Assembly (NCBI RefSeq): GCF_000060285.1
Contig: NC_008555.1
Span: 248,001-312,000, forward strand
Reading direction: 5' to 3'
From: Listeria welshimeri serovar 6b str. SLCC5334
Lineage (GTDB): Bacteria > Bacillota > Bacilli > Lactobacillales > Listeriaceae
DNA: 64,000 nucleotides
Each line of letters begins with the position of its first letter. The stretch's first letter is position 1. Position numbers and translations under genes: made by a program. The notes under the pieces are model-generated. The model saw only the letters and a program-made list of their open reading frames with translations, ran no database searches and was not told the DNA's origin. Below are positions 8,614 through 20,081 of the stretch, piece after piece.

Positions 8614-9750
8614 TTAGGAGGCTAAAAAACGTTGGATAATAAGATATCCTGCCCCATATAAAATAGCTTCTTCGCCTAGATGAGATTCTTTTATGGCGAT
8701 ATTTTTTGATGTAAAGGAGGTTAGCCTTGATTCGATTTGTTTTGTGAAATCTGGGATGAGGCGTGAAATCTCACTGTTAATAAAAATAATTTCTGGGTTA
8801 TAGAGTGCGGTTAAATTTTGGATGCCAGTAGCTAAATAGCGAACCATATCATTAATCACTGCCATCGCTTCCTCTTCTTTTTCTGTAAAAGCACGACATA
8901 AATCAGTAACAAGCGCATTTTTATTTCCGGTGCGCGTTTGATAGGTATCTAAAATGTTTTTTTCGGAAGCGTAGCATTCAAGGCAGCCAGAAGCGCCGCA
9001 TGGACAAGGTCGACCATTCTCAGTCACAATTTGCATATGTCCAATTTCTCCAGCATAGCCATTAATTCCAGTATAAAGCTCGTTGTTTAAAATAACACCA
9101 CTACCAATTCCTGAATGAATACTGATGCTCACGAGGTTTGCATAGCTTTCTTCTTTTGTATGGTCAGAAACTGCTAAAAGATTGGCTTCATTTTCCAAAT
9201 AAACCGGGCAGGCAAATTGTTCATGCAATGCACTTGAAAAATCCAAACCTGCTAAATCATAGGCCGGCGTAAATTGAATTTGATTGTCCAAAACAACACC
9301 ATGAATGGCAATTAAAATACCAACAATGCCAAAAGGTGACTTCGGTAGGCTTGAGAGGAATACATCAAGTATATCTGAGATTTCTTGGATAATTGTTTCT
9401 CTCTTGATTACGATAAAGGGAAATAGTTCGCGCTTATAGGCGGTGCCGTCTAGGCGTTGTGCCATAACATCAATGTAATTATAGCCAATATCAACACTTA
9501 CAGAAAAACCAGCTTTTGCATTAAGTTCAAGCATAATGGGTTTTCGTCCGCCCAGGTTTGTACTTTCACCAATGCCAACTTCATTTATTAATTTTTGCGC
9601 TATTAATTTTTTAACGATATCAGAAATGGTCGCTTTATTTAACCCAATAGTATCTGAAAGTAGAGCACGTGAGTGTGGTCCTTTTTGCGCAATTGTATTT
9701 AAAACGATTCGTTCGTTTGATTCTCGAATTACTGTACGATTAGTAAACAT
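8614..9750 (-). CDS. xylR: ROK-family xylose repressor
   Basis: A 378-residue repressor. Residues 1-75 are a winged helix-turn-helix (SRALLSDTIGLNKATISDIVKKL), the remainder a ROK sugar-binding domain with GVVLDNQ, IGSGVILNNELYTGINGYAG, EIGHM and the zinc motif CPCGASGCLECYA. Transcribed divergently from xylQ-xylP-xylA-xylB across a region with a long inverted repeat of the XylR-operator type. Expected role: represses the xyl genes without xylose and releases DNA when xylose binds. The kinase-type catalytic Asp of ROK sugar kinases is not needed in this subgroup. The divergent context makes the assignment firm. Confidence 0.92.
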   Translation of the reverse strand: MFTNRTVIRESNERIVLNTIAQKGPHSRALLSDTIGLNKATISDIVKKLIAQKLINEVGIGESTNLGGRKPIMLELNAKAGFSVSVDIGYNYIDVMAQRLDGTAYKRELFPFIVIKRETIIQEISDILDVFLSSLPKSPFGIVGILIAIHGVVLDNQIQFTPAYDLAGLDFSSALHEQFACPVYLENEANLLAVSDHTKEESYANLVSISIHSGIGSGVILNNELYTGINGYAGEIGHMQIVTENGRPCPCGASGCLECYASEKNILDTYQTRTGNKNALVTDLCRAFTEKEEEAMAVINDMVRYLATGIQNLTALYNPEIIFINSEISRLIPDFTKQIESRLTSFTSKNIAIKESHLGEEAILYGAGYLIIQRFLAS

Positions 9751-9790
9751 ATGTTTCCCTCGCTTTCTCTTATTAGTTTAGCAAAAATAC

Positions 9791-9853
9791 TTGACAAAAG
9801 AAACCGTATTCCTTTATATTATTGTTAGTTAGTTTATTATACTAACAAACTAA
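9791..9853 (+). promoter_or_regulatory. xyl operon promoter with XylR operator
   Basis: TTGACA (9791-9796), an 18-base spacer and TATATT (9815-9820). Just downstream, TTAGTTAGTT (9825-9834) and AACAAACTAA (9844-9853) form an inverted repeat with a 9-base centre, close to the XylR operators of Bacillus and lactobacilli. It would cover the transcription start. A partial cre-like match (9799-9812, three deviations from consensus) lies in the spacer and may add CcpA control. Confidence 0.8.
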
Positions 9854-9895
9854 AAATAAAACTTTTGCAAATCTTAATGAATGGGAGGAAGAATC

Positions 9896-12157
9896 ATGAA
9901 ATTTACAGATGGTATTTGGCTCGTTAAAGAAGGTTACACAATCCATACACCAAAAGAAATTTTTGATTACAAAATGAAAGCGGATTCAATCGAGGTTTTT
10001 GCACCATTTAAAAAAATCGTTACTAGAGGCGATACGTTAAATTTAGGGATGATAACAACAAGCATTGAAGCACCTCAAAAAGATATTTTAAAAATTACCT
10101 TAACTCATCATGATGGTGAAAAAAAGAAGGGACCTGAATTTCCGGTTACAAAAAATAAAGTGGCGTTACAAACGACAGACGAAGAAGAGAAAATTATTAT
10201 TCAGTCAGGTAACTTAAAAGCTGAACTTCATAAAAAGGAATATCAAATTTCATTTTTTGGAGATGATAGATTACTTACTTCATCTGATATAGGCGGTGCA
10301 GGATATGTTGAGTCTAATGAAGGAGCATTTATGCGGGAACGTCTGAACCTTTCTGTTGGGGAAAATATTTATGGTTTAGGTGAACGATTTACCAATTTTG
10401 TCAAAAACGGACAGACGGTTGATATTTGGAATAAGGACGGGGGAACAAGTAGTGACCAGTCATACAAAAATGTTCCTTTTTTCATTAGCAATAAAGGTTA
10501 TGGTGTTTTTGTCAACCATCCGGAGCGTGTGTCTTTTGAAATCGGTACAGAACATGTTTCAAAAAATCAATTTAGTGTGGCGGGCGAAACATTAGAGTAT
10601 TACATTATTTATGGTCCGACGATGGCTAACATTATACAAAAATATACTGATATTATGGGAAAACCGGCCTTACCGCCAGCTTGGTCGTTTGGTTTATGGC
10701 TAAGCACCTCGTTTTGTACGGATTACGATGAGGAAACGGTCAATCGCTTCATTGATGGAATGGGAGAGCGCGATATTCCGCTTGAAGTTTTCCATTTTGA
10801 TTGTTTTTGGATGAAAGATTTTGAATGGTGTAATTTTGAATGGGATAAACGCGTTTTCCCGAATCCTGAAGCGATGTTAAAACGTTTGAAGGAAAAAGGC
10901 TTGAAAATATGTGTTTGGATAAACCCGTATATTGCACAAAAATCGCCTTTATTTTTAGAGGGAAAAGAAAACGGTTACTTTATTAAACGACATGATGGAT
11001 CTGTATGGCAATGGGATTTGTGGCAGGGTGGACAAGCGGTTGTTGATTTTACAAATCCGGATGCTAAGGCTTGGTATTTATCAAAACTTGAAGCGCTAAT
11101 GGATATGGGTGTTGATGCATTTAAAACGGATTTTGGTGAGCGAATTCCAACAGATGTAATTTATTTTGACGGTTCTGATCCAGAGAAAATGCACAATTAT
11201 TATGCTTATCAGTATAACGAGGCAGTTTATGAACTTTTAGAACGTAAAAAGCCTGGAGAAGCGGTTGTTTTTGCAAGAGCAGCTACGGCGGGAAGTCAAA
11301 AATTCCCAGTTCATTGGGGCGGCGATTGTCTATCAACCTATGAGTCCATGGCAGAATCACTGCGTGGTGGTTTATCCTTTATGTTATCTGGTTTTAGTTT
11401 TTGGAGTCATGATATTGGCGGGTTTGAAGAAGGTGCGACACCAGATATCTATAAAAGATGGACCCAATTTGGACTTTTATCCTCCCATAGTCGTTACCAC
11501 GGCAATGTAGAATACCGTGTTCCATGGGTGTTTGATGATGAAGCGACAGAAGTAACGCGCAAATTCACCAAACTAAAATTGCGCTTGATGCCGTATTTAT
11601 ATGCACATGCTGTATCTGCTCATCAAACGGGCGTTCCAATGATGCGTCCGATGGTGATGAGTTTCCCAGAAGATTTAACGGCTGGATCACTTGATAGACA
11701 ATATATGCTTGGTGATTCTCTTCTTGTGGCACCTATTTTTAATCCTGTCGGTAGAGGCGAATTTTACTTACCAGAAGGAAAATGGACGAACATTCTAACA
11801 GAAAAAACTTATGAAGGAGAAAAATGGTATAGCGAAATTCACGATTATATGTCATTTCCGCTCCTAGCTAAAGAAAATAGCGTCATTGTGATGGGGACGG
11901 AAGACGAGCATGCTGAATACGATTATGCGGCAAATCCTGAAATTCATGTATATGGTTTTCTTGGCGAAGATATTTCTGTTGCGAAGGATATTTATTCCAA
12001 AACAGGAGAAAAAGTGGCTTATATTAAAGTGAGTAAAGAAGGGGAAAAAGTCTCTTTAGAAGTAGAAAATATAGAAAATTATTCGGTTGTATGGCATAAG
12101 CAAGTCTCAGATGAGATCGAGCGTTTTGAGGGGACAAAAAATCTTCGTTTACAATAA
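9896..12157 (+). CDS. xylQ: GH31 alpha-xylosidase
   Basis: A 753-residue glycoside hydrolase of family 31 (YicI/XylQ type) that releases xylose from alpha-xylosides such as isoprimeverose. The nucleophile Asp lies in VDAFKTDFGERIPTD and the acid/base Asp in HWGGDCLSTYESM; FGLWLSTSF and SGFSFWSHDIGGF are further active-site motifs. N-terminal beta-sandwich, (beta/alpha)8 barrel, C-terminal beta domains. An in-frame ATG at 9881 exists, but GGGAGGAAG lies between it and 9896, so 9896 is the start. First gene of the operon after the XylR operator. No signal peptide, so it acts on imported disaccharide. Confidence 0.92.
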   Translation: MKFTDGIWLVKEGYTIHTPKEIFDYKMKADSIEVFAPFKKIVTRGDTLNLGMITTSIEAPQKDILKITLTHHDGEKKKGPEFPVTKNKVALQTTDEEEKIIIQSGNLKAELHKKEYQISFFGDDRLLTSSDIGGAGYVESNEGAFMRERLNLSVGENIYGLGERFTNFVKNGQTVDIWNKDGGTSSDQSYKNVPFFISNKGYGVFVNHPERVSFEIGTEHVSKNQFSVAGETLEYYIIYGPTMANIIQKYTDIMGKPALPPAWSFGLWLSTSFCTDYDEETVNRFIDGMGERDIPLEVFHFDCFWMKDFEWCNFEWDKRVFPNPEAMLKRLKEKGLKICVWINPYIAQKSPLFLEGKENGYFIKRHDGSVWQWDLWQGGQAVVDFTNPDAKAWYLSKLEALMDMGVDAFKTDFGERIPTDVIYFDGSDPEKMHNYYAYQYNEAVYELLERKKPGEAVVFARAATAGSQKFPVHWGGDCLSTYESMAESLRGGLSFMLSGFSFWSHDIGGFEEGATPDIYKRWTQFGLLSSHSRYHGNVEYRVPWVFDDEATEVTRKFTKLKLRLMPYLYAHAVSAHQTGVPMMRPMVMSFPEDLTAGSLDRQYMLGDSLLVAPIFNPVGRGEFYLPEGKWTNILTEKTYEGEKWYSEIHDYMSFPLLAKENSVIVMGTEDEHAEYDYAANPEIHVYGFLGEDISVAKDIYSKTGEKVAYIKVSKEGEKVSLEVENIENYSVVWHKQVSDEIERFEGTKNLRLQ

Positions 12158-12182
12158 AACTTAAAAAAGTGAGGGTAATAAA

Positions 12183-13571
12183 ATGGAAGCAACAGAACGT
12201 ATAAAAGAAGCGGCGCCGTTAAAAGCAATGGTTCCTTGGAAAGAAAGAATTAGTTATGGCTTAAGTGACACAGCATGTAATTTAGCATTTCAAGTTATCG
12301 GAACATATTTAATGTTTTTTTATACTGATGTTTATGGCATAAGTGCGGCGGCGGTTGGGACACTATTTTTAGTCGCACGTGTGATTGATGCCTTTGACGG
12401 ACCAATTATTGGGATTTTTATTGACCGTACACATACAAAATGGGGAAAAAGTAGGCCGTTTTTCTTATGGTTTTCCATTCCGTTTGGCTTAATGTGTGTC
12501 TTAACTTTTACAACCCCTGATTTAACGGACGGCGGAAAAATTGTTTGGGCTTATGTGACATATATTTTAGTTGGAATTTTCTATTCATGTGTAAATTTAC
12601 CAATAACCTCTATTTTACCTAGTTTAACGAATAATCCAAAAGAACGGACTGTACTAGGCACCATTCGGCAATTTGGTGGCACGATAGGCCAAATCATCGT
12701 GACCGTTTTCACCTTGCCAATTGTGGCACTTTTAGGTTCAGGGGATCAGCAAAAAGGATTTTTCTTAACCATTTTACTTTTCTCAATAGTAGCGGTTGTT
12801 CTACTTTTAAATACTTTCGTAAATACCAAAGAGCGTATCACAAATGTTCAAAAAGTGGTGCGAGTGAAGGATAGCGTAAAAGCAATGAAACGTAACTGGC
12901 CTTGGATGATTATGATTTTAATGAACTTTATCTATTGGATGGCCATGACAATGAAAAATCAAACGACGGTTTATTTCTTTAAGTATAATCTTGGCCGGGA
13001 AGATTTAGTGCCGATTATTATGGCTCTTGCATTTGGATCACTTCTCACTCTGCTCTTTACACCAGCAGTAGCGAATCGTATGGGTAAAAGAAATACAATG
13101 GTCATGGGCTTAGTGCTTGCGATTATTGGTCAAATTATTATGGGCATTGGGGCGCATAACTTGAGCATTTCCATTATTATTTTTGGCGTTGTCATCAATG
13201 CGTTTGGAACTGGCTTTATCTCTGGATTATTGTCTGTTATGTTAGCCGACACAGTAGATTACGGTGAATGGAAAAACGGAGTACGCGCTCAAGGACTACT
13301 AACTTCTGCTTCTAGTTTTGGGGCGAAATTTGGTATGGGTATCGGTGGTGCGATGACGGCTGGAATTTTGGCTATGGGCGGTTATCAAGCAAACAAGACT
13401 CAAACTGCCGAGTCGCTTCGTGCTATTGAATTTAATTTCGTTTGGATTCCGATTATTGGCTTTGTAATTGCAGCGATTGCTCTATTTTTCTATCGTGCAG
13501 ATAAACAAGAAAAACAATATTTAGTAGAGTTAGAAGAACGAAATCGTACGTTTCGGGAAAATGAAAAATAA
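12183..13571 (+). CDS. xylP: GPH-family xyloside:cation symporter
   Basis: A 462-residue carrier with about 12 helices of the melibiose-type GPH family. Visible signatures are [19 protein letters not shown] at the N-terminus, the loop [16 protein letters not shown], and a C-terminal loop [19 protein letters not shown]. In Lactobacillus pentosus the XylP homologue encoded beside alpha-xylosidase XylQ transports isoprimeverose; the same pairing here suggests that this protein imports xyloglucan-derived disaccharide and perhaps xylose. It follows xylQ by 25 bases with GTGAGGG as ribosome binding site. The exact substrate is inference. Confidence 0.88.
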   Translation: MEATERIKEAAPLKAMVPWKERISYGLSDTACNLAFQVIGTYLMFFYTDVYGISAAAVGTLFLVARVIDAFDGPIIGIFIDRTHTKWGKSRPFFLWFSIPFGLMCVLTFTTPDLTDGGKIVWAYVTYILVGIFYSCVNLPITSILPSLTNNPKERTVLGTIRQFGGTIGQIIVTVFTLPIVALLGSGDQQKGFFLTILLFSIVAVVLLLNTFVNTKERITNVQKVVRVKDSVKAMKRNWPWMIMILMNFIYWMAMTMKNQTTVYFFKYNLGREDLVPIIMALAFGSLLTLLFTPAVANRMGKRNTMVMGLVLAIIGQIIMGIGAHNLSISIIIFGVVINAFGTGFISGLLSVMLADTVDYGEWKNGVRAQGLLTSASSFGAKFGMGIGGAMTAGILAMGGYQANKTQTAESLRAIEFNFVWIPIIGFVIAAIALFFYRADKQEKQYLVELEERNRTFRENEK

Positions 13572-13582
13572 AGGAGAGTATT

Positions 13583-14890
13583 ATGACATATTTTAAACAA
13601 ATTGAAAAAATAAATTATGAAGGTGTACAGTCAGGAAATCGGTTCGCCTTTAGACATTACAATCCGGAAGAAGTAGTTTTAGGGAAATCGATGAAGGAAC
13701 ATTTGCGCTTTGCAGTTGCTTATTGGCATACCATGACTCAAGATGGATCTGACCCGTTTGGTGCTGCGACGAATGTTCGCGATGTTTCTGGCAAAACAGA
13801 AATGGAGCTTGCGCGAAATCGTGTAGAGATGTTTTTTGAAATTTTAGAGAAGCTTGGCGTGGAATATTTTTGCTTTCATGACGTGGATATTGCGCCAGAA
13901 GGAAATTCTTTGCAAGAGTTTATGCGTAATTTGGATGAAATAACGGATTTAATTCAAGACAAAATGAAACAAACGGGGATTAAATTGTTATGGAATACGG
14001 CGAACCTTTTTACACATCCACGCTTTTTAAATGGTGCTGCTTCGACAAATAATGCAGATGTATACGCATTTTCAGCTGCTCAAATTAAAAAGGGACTCGA
14101 TATTAGTAAAAAATTAGGTGGGAAAAATTATGTTTTTTGGGGTGGAAGAGAAGGTTATGAATCCCTCCTTAATACAGACATGGAGTTTGAACAAGCGAAT
14201 ATGGCACGAATGTATAAAATGGCGATTCGTTACGCAAACGAAATTGAACACGAGGTGCAGTTTCTAATTGAGCCGAAGCCAAAAGAACCAACAAAACATC
14301 AATACGATTTTGATGCCGCTACAACGATGGCTTTTTTACAAAAATACGGTCTTGAAAATGATTTTAAACTAAATTTAGAAGCGAATCACGCTACACTTGC
14401 TGGACACACATTTGAACATGAATTAAATGTGGCTAGAACTTATAATGCACTAGGGTCCATTGATGCCAACCAAGGGGACCTGCTTCTAGGCTGGGATACA
14501 GATGAATTTCCAACAAATATTTACGATACAACGCTTACTATGTATGAAATTCTTCAAAATGGCGGTATCGCACCAGGTGGAATTAATTTTGATGCCAAAG
14601 TTAGACGTACATCTTTTGAAATGGAAGACTTGTTACTGGCGCATATTGCTGGCATGGACACATATGCAAGAGGCTTAAAGGCAGCGGCAAAACTAACAGA
14701 AGATCACTTTTTTGATAAAATAAAAGAAGAACGGTATAGAAGTTTTAAGAAGGGAATTGGTGCACGCATTTTAGATAATCAGGAGGATTTTAAATCGCTA
14801 ACTGAATATGCGTTAGCACATGATTCTATCCAAAACGAATCTAGCCATATCGAATATGTGAAGTCACGCTTGAACGATTATTTAGTATAA
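13583..14890 (+). CDS. xylA: xylose isomerase
   Basis: A 435-residue isomerase converting D-xylose to D-xylulose. Typical blocks are present: [12 protein letters not shown] with catalytic His, [42 protein letters not shown] with metal Glu, [18 protein letters not shown], and [10 protein letters not shown] with metal Asp. Length is standard for type II isomerases (about 440). Starts 11 bases after xylP with AAAGGAG as ribosome binding site. Needs two divalent ions. Cytoplasmic. Confidence 0.96.
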   Translation: MTYFKQIEKINYEGVQSGNRFAFRHYNPEEVVLGKSMKEHLRFAVAYWHTMTQDGSDPFGAATNVRDVSGKTEMELARNRVEMFFEILEKLGVEYFCFHDVDIAPEGNSLQEFMRNLDEITDLIQDKMKQTGIKLLWNTANLFTHPRFLNGAASTNNADVYAFSAAQIKKGLDISKKLGGKNYVFWGGREGYESLLNTDMEFEQANMARMYKMAIRYANEIEHEVQFLIEPKPKEPTKHQYDFDAATTMAFLQKYGLENDFKLNLEANHATLAGHTFEHELNVARTYNALGSIDANQGDLLLGWDTDEFPTNIYDTTLTMYEILQNGGIAPGGINFDAKVRRTSFEMEDLLLAHIAGMDTYARGLKAAAKLTEDHFFDKIKEERYRSFKKGIGARILDNQEDFKSLTEYALAHDSIQNESSHIEYVKSRLNDYLV

Positions 14891-14901
14891 AGGAGAAAAA
14901 A

Positions 14902-16392
14902 ATGGCTTATGTGTTAGGGTTAGATTTAGGAACAAGCGCACTAAAAGCAGTGTTGATGACTGAAATAGGCGAATGGATAGCCGAGGCATCAAGTGATTAT
15001 CCATTAATTAGTGAAAAAAAAGGATATAGCGAGCAAAATCCGGCTGAGTGGGTTAAAGCGTTACATGTGGTTTTTGAGGTGCTACACCAAAAAGTCCCAG
15101 ATTTAAAAGAAAAACTTGCTGGAATTAGCTTTTCAGGTCAAATGCACAGTTTAGTCGTAATGGATAGCGAGATGAAAGTGATCCGTCCTGCAATTTTATG
15201 GAATGATGTGCGCACAACGAAAGCATGTCAATTTATTCGAGAGACAATGCCGGATATTCAGATGATTACGCGAAATCCAGTTTTAGAAGGCTTTACGCTT
15301 CCAAAATTAGTTTGGATTATGCAAAATGAACCAGAAACTTGGCGACAGGCGGCGCATTTTTGTTTGCCAAAAGATTATTTAGCTTATATTTTAACAGGAG
15401 AGTTATGTACCGATTACTCGGATGCAGCAGGAACGCTACTTTTGAATGTCACAAAGAAAGTTTATTCAGATGAAATTTTAGACACGTTCCAAATTCCTAA
15501 AAAGGCACTTCCAAAACTTGTTTCATCCACGACGTGTATTGGAGTAGTAACGGTTGAAGCGGCGCAAAAGATTGGGATTAAAACGGACGTCAAAGTGTTT
15601 ATGGGCGGGGCAGATAATGCAGTAGCCGCAATTGGGGCAGGAATTACTCGACCAGGTCTTGCTCTTTCAAGTATTGGAACGAGTGGCGTCTTCTTAAATT
15701 TCGAATCAAACTTTTTGGAAGCCGACGCAGCACCACTACATTTCTTTAACCATATAGAGGAAGAGGCTTTTTATTCCATGGGTGTCACGCTTTCGGCGGG
15801 CAATAGCTTGAATTGGTTTAAACGGGAATTTGCACCAGAAGAAAGTTTTGACGAGCTTTTTTCTAGTGCGAGCCGTATTCCAGTTGGCGCGGAGGGGTTA
15901 CTTTTTACCCCGTATATAAACGGCGAGCGGACGCCATATACAGATAGCGAAATTCGTGGCTCTTTTATTGGTATTGATAGCAGACATACGCGAAGTCACT
16001 TTATGCGAGCCGTTTTAGAAGGTATTACGTTTTCTTTGCGAGATACTTTTGAGCTTTTAAAAATAGCAGGACGTGATGCGGCGGAGATCATTGCAGTTGG
16101 CGGCGGGGCCAGAAACCCTTTATGGCTTCAAATACAGGCAGACATTTATAATCGAAATGTACGAACGTTGACGAATGAACAAGGGCCGGGTGTTGGTGCA
16201 GCAATGATTGCGGCTACAGGATTAAACTATTTTTCAAATTTAAATGATTGTGCGGCGCTTTTCGTCAACTATAGCGATAAAATTTATATACCAAACGAAC
16301 AAAATGTGCGTGCATACGAAAAAATGTACACGATTTATCGTGAAATTTACAAGTCAACTAAACTACTTTCAATGAGTCTAGCCAAGCTATAA
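14902..16392 (+). CDS. xylB: xylulokinase
   Basis: A 496-residue FGGY-family kinase phosphorylating D-xylulose for the pentose phosphate pathway. The N-terminus reads YVLGLDLGTSALKAVLM, with QMHSLVVMD as sugar-binding motif, GGADNAVAAIGAGITRPG and SIGTSGVF in the hinge region, and AVGGGARNPLWLQIQADI as ATP-binding motif. Last gene of the operon, starting 11 bases after xylA with AAAGGAG. No clear terminator directly follows; the next hairpin is at 16537. Confidence 0.95.
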   Translation: MAYVLGLDLGTSALKAVLMTEIGEWIAEASSDYPLISEKKGYSEQNPAEWVKALHVVFEVLHQKVPDLKEKLAGISFSGQMHSLVVMDSEMKVIRPAILWNDVRTTKACQFIRETMPDIQMITRNPVLEGFTLPKLVWIMQNEPETWRQAAHFCLPKDYLAYILTGELCTDYSDAAGTLLLNVTKKVYSDEILDTFQIPKKALPKLVSSTTCIGVVTVEAAQKIGIKTDVKVFMGGADNAVAAIGAGITRPGLALSSIGTSGVFLNFESNFLEADAAPLHFFNHIEEEAFYSMGVTLSAGNSLNWFKREFAPEESFDELFSSASRIPVGAEGLLFTPYINGERTPYTDSEIRGSFIGIDSRHTRSHFMRAVLEGITFSLRDTFELLKIAGRDAAEIIAVGGGARNPLWLQIQADIYNRNVRTLTNEQGPGVGAAMIAATGLNYFSNLNDCAALFVNYSDKIYIPNEQNVRAYEKMYTIYREIYKSTKLLSMSLAKL

Positions 16393-16465
16393 AGCAAAAA
16401 ACGCCCATTTTTTCTCTTTTAAAATGTGGAAATGTATTGGTCATTTCTCATGGTATGATGTGAAC

Positions 16466-16573
16466 ATTACTCTTATATCTTCTTGGTGGATACAAAATGG
16501 TCGATTATAGATTAGAAGATGAGTGTATTAAAAATGAAAGGTATTTGTTTTTACGCAAGTACCTTTTATTTTT
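16466..16573 (+). ncRNA. candidate small RNA downstream of xylB
   Basis: An extended -10 element (TGGTATGAT, -10 at 16454-16459) is followed about 80 bases later by a rho-independent terminator: GAAAGGTATTTG and CAAGTACCTTT pair across a 8-base loop and run into TATTTTT (16537-16573). That makes a transcript of roughly 108 bases between xylB and bglH. No convincing -35, no ORF with ribosome binding site. The hairpin could instead be the xyl operon terminator. Confidence 0.35.
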
Positions 16574-16602
16574 CTGCTGGATACATGACTATTGTCGCAT
16601 TC

Positions 16603-16654
16603 AAAAAGCATCTGCTATTAAATTCGTTTTACTCGAATTCGACAGCAGATGCTT
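16603..16654 (-). terminator. terminator of bglH
   Basis: Inverted repeat AAGCATCTGCT / AGCAGATGCTT with an inner AAATTCG / CGAATTC stem; on the minus strand it runs into TTTTT. Lies about 45 bases beyond the bglH stop. Confidence 0.8.
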
Positions 16655-16699
16655 CTTTAATTTTGTCTCATATTCATGGGTGGTTAGTTTCCCATTTTT

Positions 16700-18136
<1,437 letters not shown>

Positions 18137-18213
18137 TTAAAACCCTCCTCAGTACTTAACTCATAAAACACATTACTTCTTTATTTTAAAGTATATTCTT
18201 TTAAAAAGATAGT

Positions 18214-18249
18214 TAAAAAACGCAGATTCGAAAAGGAATCTGCGTTTTT
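18214..18249 (-). terminator. terminator of the HAD phosphatase gene
   Basis: AAAAACGCAGATTC / GAATCTGCGTTTTT with a 6-base loop, between bglH and the HAD gene, both on the minus strand. Symmetric A/T flanks would allow both directions. Confidence 0.88.
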
Positions 18250-18252
18250 GAT

Positions 18253-19065
18253 TTATTTATCGAGCACGAATTTTTGGATAGCTTTTGCGACACCACTATC
18301 ATTATTTGATGCAGTTGTATAGTCAGCTAATTCTTTGATATGATCCGGCGCATTGCCCATTGCAATACCAAGTCCCGCAAATTCAAGCATCGTTACGTCA
18401 TTTTCTTGGTCGCCAATACAGATGACTTCACTTTGCTTAATGCCAAGTTTTTCAGATAATTCTTTTACTGCGTTACCTTTACTAGCATCACGATTCAGAA
18501 TTTCTAAATAAAATGGCGTGCTACGAACTAAATGATATTTTTCTTTGAATGATTCCGGCATTTTTGCAATACCAGCCTCAAGTTCTGGTGCTTCTTCAAT
18601 AAACATTGCTTTCGACATAATAAAATCTTCTGGCACGTTTTCGATTTCTTTAAAAATCAATTGGCTACCAGTGAGATATGCTTCTACAATTGTATATTTT
18701 CCGATTTCTCGGTTTGGTGTGTAAAGTGCTTTGTCATCAAAGAAATGCATGTGCAAATTACTATCTAAGCTCACTTGGTAAATTTCTTTTAAATCATCTA
18801 TGCCAAGCGTTAAGTGAGAAATAACTTCTTTCGTATACGTATCTTGAACAAACGCACCATTAAAGCTAATCACATAATCGCCTTCCTCGCGTAATTCAAG
18901 GTCAGTTAAATAATTTTCTACCCCAACAAGAGGTCGTCCTGTACAAAGCACGACTTTTACACCTTTTATTTTGGCTTGGCGAATGGCTTCTTTTACTTCA
19001 TCTGTAACCTTATGATCATCTGTTAGCAGTGTTCCATCAATATCAATCGCAATTAATTTATACAA
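18253..19065 (-). CDS. Cof-type HAD-IIB sugar phosphatase
   Basis: A 270-residue haloacid dehalogenase-like hydrolase. Motif I IDIDGTLLTDD supplies the nucleophile Asp, motif II LCTGRPL, motif III SKGNAVKELSEKLG with Lys, and motif IV GDQENDVTMLEFAGLGIAMGNA. The cap of about 110 residues is of the Cof type. Such enzymes dephosphorylate sugar phosphates or FMN; the substrate is not predictable. Starts at TTG with AAAGGAGC 8 bases before. It has its own extended -10 promoter (TGCTATACT on the minus strand near 19095) and terminator. Confidence 0.9.
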   Translation of the reverse strand: MYKLIAIDIDGTLLTDDHKVTDEVKEAIRQAKIKGVKVVLCTGRPLVGVENYLTDLELREEGDYVISFNGAFVQDTYTKEVISHLTLGIDDLKEIYQVSLDSNLHMHFFDDKALYTPNREIGKYTIVEAYLTGSQLIFKEIENVPEDFIMSKAMFIEEAPELEAGIAKMPESFKEKYHLVRSTPFYLEILNRDASKGNAVKELSEKLGIKQSEVICIGDQENDVTMLEFAGLGIAMGNAPDHIKELADYTTASNNDSGVAKAIQKFVLDK

Positions 19066-19201
19066 TATACTAGCTCCTTTTCCATCATAAACTCATTCTA
19101 GTATAGCATAAATTAAGACGGATTTGCGGCTATCTATTGAAACAACTGGGAATTTATGGCATGATTGATTTGGAAACTTGATAAAAGAAAAGAGTGAAAT
19201 A

Positions 19202-19705
19202 ATGAAACGTAATTATCATGTGAAATTTTTAAATGAAAAAGATGTGGAACTTGCAGAGGCAGTTTGCATGGCATCAGAAGATTATTATTTAATTGAACAA
19301 GATAAGCCTGCATCGAAAAATGATGCGTTAAAAATTATTACAGAAATTCCAGACGGGAAAACAAGATTCGATAAATTCGTGCTGGCTGTGTTGGATGAAC
19401 ATGAAAAACCAATCGGCTTAGTGGATATTGTTTCGGATTATCCAAGAAAAGGTCGTTGGTTTATTGGTTTGCTTCTTTTAACTCCAGATGCTCGCAACAA
19501 CGGTCTTGGAAAAGTGCTTCATCAAACTATTAAGGAATGGGCAAATGACGGTGGTGCAGATTCTTTAGCTATAGCCGTTTTAGAAGAAAATGAAAAAGGT
19601 CGCGGATTTTTTGAACATTTAGGTTATACGAAACAAGAAACTAAAGAAGCAACATACGGCGAGAAAAAACAACAGGTTGCGATTTTTGTGTTAGATATTA
19701 AGTGA
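19202..19705 (+). CDS. GNAT family N-acetyltransferase
   Basis: A 167-residue acetyltransferase. Acetyl-CoA binding is indicated by LLLTPDARNNGLGKVLHQTIKEWA, the R/QxxGxG/A loop appearing here as RNNGLG, followed by LAIAVLEENEKGRGFFEHLGY. Substrate unknown. A TTG codon lies in frame 8 codons earlier, but AAAGAGTG precedes the ATG at 19202, the more likely start. Monocistronic, with a terminator at 19728-19763. Confidence 0.85.
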   Translation: MKRNYHVKFLNEKDVELAEAVCMASEDYYLIEQDKPASKNDALKIITEIPDGKTRFDKFVLAVLDEHEKPIGLVDIVSDYPRKGRWFIGLLLLTPDARNNGLGKVLHQTIKEWANDGGADSLAIAVLEENEKGRGFFEHLGYTKQETKEATYGEKKQQVAIFVLDIK

Positions 19706-19727
19706 AAAAGATATAGTTGTATAAATT

Positions 19728-19763
19728 AAAACAGTAATTCCTTAAAAAAGGAATTGCTGTTTT
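19728..19763 (+). terminator. terminator of the acetyltransferase gene
   Basis: AAACAGTAATTCC / GGAATTGCTGTTT (one G-T pair) with an 8-base loop and T-rich tail. Confidence 0.85.
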
Positions 19764-20081
19764 GTTGTTTATTTGGCTTTTTTTATAAGGAATGTGAAGA
19801 AATTAAAGAATTCAAAAAATTGCCATATTTCTTTTGCTTTAATTGCTACTATTGACTACCTTGTCTTATTTCCTATGTTATAATATTTGTGATTTGCTGG
19901 AAAATGACATAATAAAAGTAGTTAAAAACTAGCAATCGAATATGAATGGAAAAATATAAGGAGATGGAAGTTAAAACTTATTGAGGGGGATTAATAGAAA
20001 GTTTTAGCTAAGAGAAAAGATGGATTCAAAATGGAGAAGTTAATCATTTATAAGGGAGTTTACAACAGGGAGGAAGACAGA
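19764..20081 (+). promoter_or_regulatory. promoter and long leader of the lipoprotein gene
   Basis: Gene-free stretch of about 320 bases. An extended -10 TGTTATAAT (-10 at 19879-19884) predicts a 190-base untranslated leader. Two purine-rich stretches resemble ribosome binding sites upstream of very short frames. No known riboswitch motif is recognised. Confidence 0.5.

Noticed and set aside
19964-19984. Short frame MEVKTY after GGAG in the lipoprotein leader
   Set aside because: Six codons only and no attenuator structure recognised; could be chance.
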